Source: Monocercomonoides exilis
Taxonomy: Eukaryota > Preaxostyla > Oxymonadida > Polymastigidae
NCBI GenBank assembly: GCA_001643675.2
Contig: LSRY02000028.1
Span: 124,001-188,000 of the forward strand
Direction of reading: 5' to 3'
Length of the DNA stretch: 64,000 bases
The notes under the pieces were generated by a model. That model was not told where the DNA came from. It worked only from the letters and a program-made list of their open reading frames with translations, and searched no databases. How positions within the stretch are numbered: position 1 is the stretch's first letter; every line of letters starts with the position of its first letter. Both the position numbers and the translations under genes were made by a program. This document shows positions 57,901 to 64,000 of this stretch, one piece after another.

Positions 57901-60875
57901 GCAGCAAGAATACGAAGAAGAAAAAGCGTGACTTGCGAAATCCAGCAATGCTTGAAAAGCGCAGAGGAAGAGGGAATAGCAGAGCAAGATCAGCCAAAAA
58001 GAATAAAAGGGCTCGTTCTTACAGTCCAGTTGCAAGGGGGAAATCAACACCATGGAGCGAATCAGGGAAGGATGAGTTTTATCCATCGGCGACTTCACTT
58101 CCTCCTCGTTTGAATGCCTCAAGATCGACTTCGCCTTCTCAAAGCCGTCCGTTTGTTGTCCAGTCCACAAAGCACGACTTTTTCCTTTCAAACAGAAGAA
58201 TGCAAATCGAAGAAGAAAAGAAAGCAAGAGAAAACAGAAAGAAGTGTGGAATTGACGAAGAGACTGAAATGTTGCTGAAGGAAAATGAAGAAAAAGCTAA
58301 GTTGAGGAAAGAGAGGGAACGGATTCTGCAGAGAAGAAAATCAAGAGAGCGAGAGCAGGAACAAGAAGAACTGAATAACTCAATGAGAAATCTTATACCA
58401 AGTTATCAAGAAGGTGAGGAAGGCAACGAAAGTGCACCTTTGCTGCATCCAATTTTGTCAAACAGACGAGATCACACTCCTCGACACCAGTTGGAGTTAT
58501 CTCAGCAACTTGCTGGAGAAACACCAGAAGAAAGGAGAATTGAAGCAAAGAGAATAAAAGCGGAGCGGCTGAAGCAGCAAAAGCAGACTGAAGAACGATG
58601 GCTTGCCAGTCTTCCATTCAATGACAGAATGCGAGAAGCAGAAAGGTTGAGACGTTTAAGAGAGAAAGTTGGAAAAAAAAAGAAAAAGATCAATGCAAAG
58701 AAGCAAAAGAAGCAAAAGGAGATGCGACAAGGCAATTTGCTTGGAGCTTCGCTGAATGTTTCATCTCAGTCAAATGTAAATCCACAAATCAGAGAAATTT
58801 CTGCTTCTCCTCTTTCTCACAGAGCATTAAATGAGCAAAGTCCGTCTTTTGTAGTCTCTCCAATAATGAATGATGAACGGAATTTTGCAGTCAAAACACC
58901 TGAAATAACGCAGCCTTCTTTTGGCTCGTCTAATTACATGTCACAGACACCACTGCAGCATCAGCAGATAATTCAACAGCCTCAGCAATCTGTTTTTCTT
59001 TCACCACACCCAATTGCCGACCTTCCACCACCACATCAAGCACTAACTCCTCAAAATCAAAGCAGCCTATCTCCTTCTCCTCAACCACTTATGAATTTTG
59101 ACTCATCACAAGGTTCTGCAACTGTTAGGCAGCTGGTTCTTCTCTCTCCCGCGCTTCAATCTTTTCCTTCTTCGTCAAGGGAGAATCCAATGTCTGGCAC
59201 TGACATGGCGAATGCGAGCTCGTTTCCTTTAGTAATGCTGCCTTCTCCTCATCCAGTTGTAATCGGTTCTCCTCAAAGCCAGCCAACCGTGTTTGTTCCG
59301 CCACTGCCTCTTCCCGTAGCACAAATCCGTTGGCCTTCTGGATGGAACGCAGCAGCCTCTTCTCCATCAAACGAAGAGGCGCATTTGGAGAATGAACCTC
59401 AAGAAGAGACAAAGAAAGATGTTGAAGAATCTTCTGTTAATAATCTTAATTATCATGCAACTGCTCAGCATAATGTTAAAGAGGAATCGGTTTCTTCTCT
59501 TTCAACATTGCAAACAGAAAATACATCAGAAACGCTTCCGACGCTTTCATCAGAAAAGGCTCCTTTCACAGATCGCTCGAGTGTTGCAAATTATGAAGCA
59601 AAAGAGTCAACAAAAGCGACGGTAGAGACACAAACTGATTCAAAATTGAAATCAAAAGGCAAACAAGCAAAGCCATCAAGAGCATCTTCACTCACACGAT
59701 CACACAGCATAAACTCTGCTTCCACAACAAAACGAAGCTCAACAGGAAGAAGTAATTCATCATCAAAAACGAAAAGTTCTCAGACACCTGCAACTTTGCG
59801 AAGCCAACCTCAAAGCGTTAGCAGCAGAGCTAAATCTTCCACAAGAACAAATCCTTTGCTAAAAAGCACGGGGAAAAAGAAAAGTGGTGAAGAAATTGAT
59901 TCAGATAAACTAAAGACAAGTAAAAGTGGAGCAACTCAATCTACCTCATCAGATAGTCTTAAATCAACAAAACAAAAACGTTTACCAGAAAATGAATCTT
60001 CTGAGTTAACCGCAAACTCGAAACAATTGAAAACTGAAGAGAAAAAAGAAGAAAGCAGCAAAATTGAGGAGTTTTCTGAGTGCGTGCCTTCATTGTCACC
60101 TCCTTGCCTTTTATCGCCTTCTCAAGGTAGTTTCCATTCAACACCTTGTTCTGCTCTTCAAACTCCTTCTCAATCACAAAAAATAGACAGGCCTATTCGT
60201 TCGATCGCGGATAATTCATTGCAAACATCAAGATCAACAAAATCAGAAGTGAAAGAGGAAACGCAACCGACAAAAAAGCAAACACCACAACGAATCGAAA
60301 AACAACCAGATTCAAATGTTAATAATACGACACAATTACAATCAGAGAAGAAGTCAAAATTATCGCCTTCTGCATCCATTCAAAGGGCAAGTCCTTCTCC
60401 TCTATCTCCTTCAGAGAATACGAAATCTTCTCCTTCATCCTCATCAATGATTAAGACGCAACCCAAAGCACAGACATCAAGAAAGGTTCAAGAGCAAGTA
60501 CATCATGGTACTTCACCTGTCAAACCCAAAACGACTACTAAAAAAGTGGAGCAACAAAAGACAGCCTGCTCCACTCCACTTCAATCCCAGCCTTTATCTC
60601 CATCTTCTCCATCATCTCTCAATCGTTCTTCAGCAGAAAACGAATCGCATGCATTTTCATTATCACCTTCGACTTCGTTTTCGATCTCATCATCTCATGA
60701 CTCACAACATAATCAACCAAATCATTTGGACACATCGAAATCAAACTCGAAATCCGCACAGCCTTCATCTCCTTCTTCAACACTTACAAGAGAGATGCTT
60801 AAAGATATTGAATTATCGTTCATTTCAAAAGACGATCTTTCTTCGATTTTTGAAGCTGTAATGGGAAGCGATTGA
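48993..60875 (+). CDS. Giant coiled-coil and disordered protein (3,931 residues), unrecognised
   Basis: Two exons, 48993-49117 and 49205-60875, joined in frame by an 87-nt intron (GTATGC...AAAAG); stop TGA. The protein opens with a coiled coil (QELISRQQKRILELESHVIR) that continues in exon 2 through about residue 300 and again at about 900-1320 (EREESKMRYVIAAEGERMKQ, LAENKVMNLKLNEF, KYGEIEELLKKNLEQAKEKE). Between and after are Ser-rich, Pro-rich (LPPPPPPPS), acidic (DDDDDDEIY; EEDEEDYDDDEGDDEDEY) and basic (KKKRDLRNPAMLEKRRGRG) blocks. A late helical segment has ERWLASLPFNDRMREAERLR. The last residues (EMLKDIELSFISKDDLSSIF) look conserved. No enzymatic domain is visible. The pattern suits a cytoskeletal or scaffold protein, but I cannot name a family. 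The whole 11.7-kb second exon has no in-frame stop, which makes it a secure gene. Confidence 0.85.
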
Positions 60876-61620
60876 AAATAATGTTCTCTTTGAACGATTT
60901 TTTATGTGGTGATATTTTTTATTTCCTTCTATATGCATCTGAATACTTATCACTTCATTTCTGCTCCCAAATCTTATCCATTTATTATCAAAGAATACTT
61001 TTTTGAACAATTTATTCGGAATGTTCTAAGCATTTTAATGTCAAAGAAAGAAAAAAAGATTTATAAAAGAAGATAAAAACGATGCAACTTTGCATTGATC
61101 AAGGACTCGTTGATTTGTTTTATCCAAGTTTTTTTTAATTTTGTTTCTGCTCTTTTGTTCGAACGTTATGTGATTGTTTTATTTTTCTTTTCAATAGATT
61201 CAATTTCTATTTTTTGTTCTTTGTAATAAAATTGCCTTCAGTTGGAAAATACATAAGCCTTACAATTTTAATTGATTCTTTTTTTATAAAAAAATTCAAG
61301 ATAAAACTCTCAAAGAAAATCACAATTCTTTCAAAAGTCATAAGGATCAAAATTATATGATGGAAAATCGTTTTTTCCTGAACAATTCTACAATAGGATT
61401 CAAATACAAAATTAAAATTTTAGATATTATCACGAAATGGTTTTTGCGTACCTTTGTGTATCATTTCATAAAATGTTATTCAAATCAAACTGCAAGATGG
61501 TCGCCATTCAACAATATCCATAATTGTATTGCAAGCTTGTAAATGTATAAAATATTTAAAAATATACAAAATAACTGAACGGTGAGAGCGACAAAAAGGT
61601 CTTTATCAACAATATAACCA
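60876..61620. other. Intergenic spacer
   Basis: AT-rich. AATAAA-like sequences near 61225 may serve the giant gene. The open frame at 61357-61542 has no recognisable content. Confidence 0.45.
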
Positions 61621-62847
61621 ACTTTCCGTCTAAGATGCATTGCAAAAGAAAAGGGAGAAGGAGAGGATAGTGCGTGTATGTTTGACTGCAGTTTCACTTC
61701 ATGTTCACTTACAAGCACAGGCGGCGGAGGCATGTTTTGTAAAACTGTTCCCAATCAATTCAAAATGAGGAGCATTCAGTTTATTTCATGCTCAGCATTG
61801 TCATATGGAGGAGGATTGTATCTTTATCCATACAAACAAGCATCACAAAATGATGTGATTTATTGTTATTTCTTCTTCTTCCATGATTGCAGATGCACAA
61901 CTTCCATTCCATATGGAAATGATGCGTATTTTCAAGCTAACAACCTATTTTCTTCTAACAATCCGTTCTATGAATGTTACACCACCAATACAGATGACCA
62001 GAGAGTATGTCATGGATATGATTATTCGAGTACAGGGAGTTGGAAATATCAGCACACCTAAAAGTGGGATTGGCTGAAGGACAAGACAATTTATGCCTCA
62101 GTGAATGGAAATGATTTGATTGATCCGTGCGGGACGAATGAGTCAAATCCGTGCAAAACGGTGCAGAAGGCGTTTGAGATGTGCGAAATACAGATTAGCT
62201 TGGCAATCACGCTGCTGGAAGGGAATCACACAAGCGAGACAACAACGATTGAGATTGGGGAAAAGAAGATTTCAGTCATTGGGAAAGGGAGGACGGAAAG
62301 TTCGATTGGAACAGGAACACTTTCATCGGTAGGAACGCTGTTCAGTGTGTCAGCAGGTCACCTTGGTTTATTGCACATGAAGGTTGACTGCAACTCAAAT
62401 GCAGGCCCTTCCCCGAGTGTGGTTGTGATATCTGATGGAGGTGGGTCACTCTCATTGGAGGATGTTGTGATCACCATGAGCAATACTGGAGAATATGTGA
62501 TATCGTCATCAGTGTTTGTGGTGCTGCTGTTATAGCTATCGATGTCTGATGTGGAGATCAAAGATTTGAATATCTCAAAACCATTGTTCTCTGAGCCGAA
62601 TCTATCTTCTTCATTCTCTTTATCTGCCCCGTTTTTGTCATCTACAACATCAGGAGAAAGCATTCTGGTGAACTTGTCCGTGAAGAATGTGAGGTTGACA
62701 GAAGGAAATGGGGTGGTTGTTGCATCTGATGGGAGTGGATCGTCTTCTCTGAAGGTTGTTGAATCACGAAAAGCATCGAAGGAGTGTACGCAATATTACC
62801 ACTTGCATTTAATACAAATTTACTGCAATCATAATCAAAATTTGTAA
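61621..62847 (+). pseudogene. Right-handed beta-helix surface protein, truncated copy with in-frame stops
   Basis: One reading frame runs through the whole stretch, broken by TAA at 62059-62061 and TAG at 62533-62535 without a shift. Seen: CMFDCSFTSCSLTSTGGGGM and RSIQFISCSALSYGGGLYLY (beta-helix repeats with Cys and Gly-Gly), then CHGYDYSSTGSWKYQHT, stop, KWDWLKDKTIYASVNGNDLI, CGTNESNPCKTVQKAFEMCE (module signature), EKKISVIGKGRTESSIGTG and, after the second stop, MSDVEIKDLNISKPLFSEP. Similarity is lost after about 62770. No signal peptide and no membrane anchor are present. Same family as the gene at 8568-12628, but it is a different subfamily type. Judged a decayed fragment. Confidence 0.75.
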
Positions 62848-63565
62848 AAAAAAAAACACTTTGTTGCAAATGAATGTTTCTGATGTTGCGTGCTTTATCG
62901 ATAAAAGTTAACTCGATCCATTGTCATTTTGATCACGCCCATTCAAAAAATATGTTTATTGCATAAAGGAAAATGAAATAAAAGAAATATAATGATTATT
63001 ATTTTTTATTATTGACGATTTTCCATTGTTTTCGACATAGCACAGAAAAGCCAATATATTTATGAGATTATTGGAATATTTATTTTTTCCAATCAAAAAG
63101 ACTTAATTTTTTAGTAATATTTGTAATCAATTTCGAGATTTTCATTGATCCTTAAAGATAATATCACATTTTTAATTAAAATCTGTGGGAAAATGTTTCA
63201 ATAATCTGTTCCAAAGGATTGATTGAGTCTCCTCTCAATCAAACAAATTGCTGTAAAGTCAGGTGAAAAAATGAATAGTCACTAAAACTTACTTTCTTTT
63301 GAATTCAGCTCGAAGAAATGAAGAAATAATCTTTTTTTCAAATCCCATAACAAGCATCTTGATAGAATAACTTTGCTTTACGACATGCTTCACGTACATT
63401 CACTGTTAAAAAAAATACTTATTTTTCTAAAAATCATTTTTGGAAATGCGAAAAATAATTAAAAATAAAAAATGACTAATCGAGTACGAAGTGAGTATAT
63501 AAGATATTATCAAACGGCATCGAAAAAATGAGTTGTTTTAATCCGCACTTATAATTCTAACTTTT
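62848..63565. other. Mostly non-coding; possible small minus-strand exon
   Basis: AT-rich. On the minus strand, about 63405-63303 is open (MYVKHVVKQSYSIKMLVMGF then SSFLRAEFKR) and is followed by an ideal GTAAGT donor and, 40-odd bases on, a CTTTACAG acceptor with a stop soon after. This could be the last exons of a small gene, but I cannot identify it or find its start, so it is not called. Confidence 0.3.
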
Positions 63566-64000
63566 TCATTCGATTTCAAAATCGCTATCTTCGCTATCTT
63601 CATTGATGCTGTTGTCAGAAACATCGTTTTCTGATTCCGATTCGTCAAATGAAAATGACTTCACAATTCTTTTTCGAAGTGACCTTTTTGAATTTGAATC
63701 GTCATCCTCATTTTCCGTCTTTTTTTGGCTTCTTTTTGCTGAAGTACTTTTTTCCTGTTCAACCTTCGATGTTTCAATCTTTTTCGATTGCTGAACAGAT
63801 GTTGTTGTTGTGGATGATGAAGTTGTTGATGATGCAGCTGAAGTTGCTGATGAAAGGCTTGACTGAGCAACCATTTTCACTTTTTGCATGAAAAGATCGT
63901 CTTCGTCATCGAATGAAATGCCTTTGAAAACAGACTTCTGAGTTGAAGCTGAAGTTTTGCCCTTCGCTTTCGGTGATGTTTTTGGTGATGTTTTAGCAGA
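63566..64000 (-). CDS. 3' end of an acidic, Ser/Lys-rich protein (5' end outside window)
   Basis: The frame is open from the right edge to TGA at 63566-63568, giving about 144 C-terminal residues. It begins SAKTSPKTSPKAKGK, then GISFDDEDDLFMQKVKMVAQ, Ser/Thr runs, a basic patch KRSLRKRIVKSF and the acidic end SINEDSEDSDFEIE. The repeated FDDEDD/FDESESEND blocks and acidic terminus resemble tails of nuclear chromatin proteins, but this is composition only. No domain can be named. The methionine at 63889 is internal, since the frame continues upstream to the edge. Confidence 0.6.
   Translation of the reverse strand, partial: SAKTSPKTSPKAKGKTSASTQKSVFKGISFDDEDDLFMQKVKMVAQSSLSSATSAASSTTSSSTTTTSVQQSKKIETSKVEQEKSTSAKRSQKKTENEDDDSNSKRSLRKRIVKSFSFDESESENDVSDNSINEDSEDSDFEIE

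Noticed and set aside
8568-62847. Alternative genetic code in which TAA and TAG mean glutamine (known in some oxymonads)
   Set aside because: It would explain three in-frame stops in beta-helix genes, but thousands of codons in the long genes use CAA/CAG for Gln with no in-frame TAA/TAG, and TAA ends the GTPase exactly after its CaaX box and Vps34 at its usual C-terminus.
1-64000. tRNA, rRNA or CRISPR features
   Set aside because: I scanned the spacers for TPsiC-like GGTTC cores and for regular repeat-spacer arrays and found none; a covariance search could still find small RNAs.

Overview
The window is nuclear DNA from an intron-bearing protist with AT-rich spacers. The best guess is an oxymonad/preaxostylan flagellate. 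The main reason is one degraded and one nearly intact copy of a right-handed beta-helix surface-protein family whose modules carry a C-G...PCKT signature; I associate large families of this kind with Monocercomonoides/Blattamonas-type genomes. Organism identity is inference; a database search would settle it. TAA, TAG and TGA are all used as stops, and stops fall at family-typical C-termini (CaaX end of the GTPase, end of the Vps34 kinase domain), so the standard code applies.

Layout, left to right: a partial HAT1 histone acetyltransferase (minus); a DDX52/Rok1-like DEAD-box helicase that keeps its front motifs and tail but has lost the middle (minus); a 1,589-residue HEAT-repeat protein (plus); a three-module beta-helix membrane protein with a nonsense codon and a frameshift (plus); an Integrator subunit 4-like protein (minus); a Ras/Rab-like pseudo-GTPase (plus); an eight-exon PP2A B'' (PPP2R3) subunit (plus); a disordered protein with 14 NPF motifs (minus); a multi-pass membrane protein (plus); an unrecognised acidic protein (minus); the WASH-complex subunit WASHC3/CCDC53 (plus). 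Then comes about 3.4 kb without genes holding two foldback elements, one a nearly perfect 410-bp palindrome. After it: a PABPN1-like RNA-binding protein (minus); a giant Vps34 PI3-kinase of about 2,394 residues with two large disordered inserts (minus); an atypical homeodomain protein (minus); a 3,931-residue coiled-coil/disordered protein (plus); a beta-helix pseudogene (plus); and the 3' end of an acidic protein running off the right edge (minus).

Genes are close together and alternate strands, with no operon logic. Most have short introns (about 45-200 nt), resolved here by frame and homology. Roughly half of the 5' splice sites read GTTTG rather than GTRAG. Several products belong to endosomal membrane biology (Vps34, WASHC3, the NPF protein) or to nuclear/RNA processes (HAT1, helicase, INTS4, PABPN1, homeodomain protein), but the sequence shows no functional clustering beyond co-location. 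Long serine, aspartate/glutamate, glutamine, histidine and glycine tracts interrupt otherwise conserved domains, and these tracts generate the many long antisense open frames.
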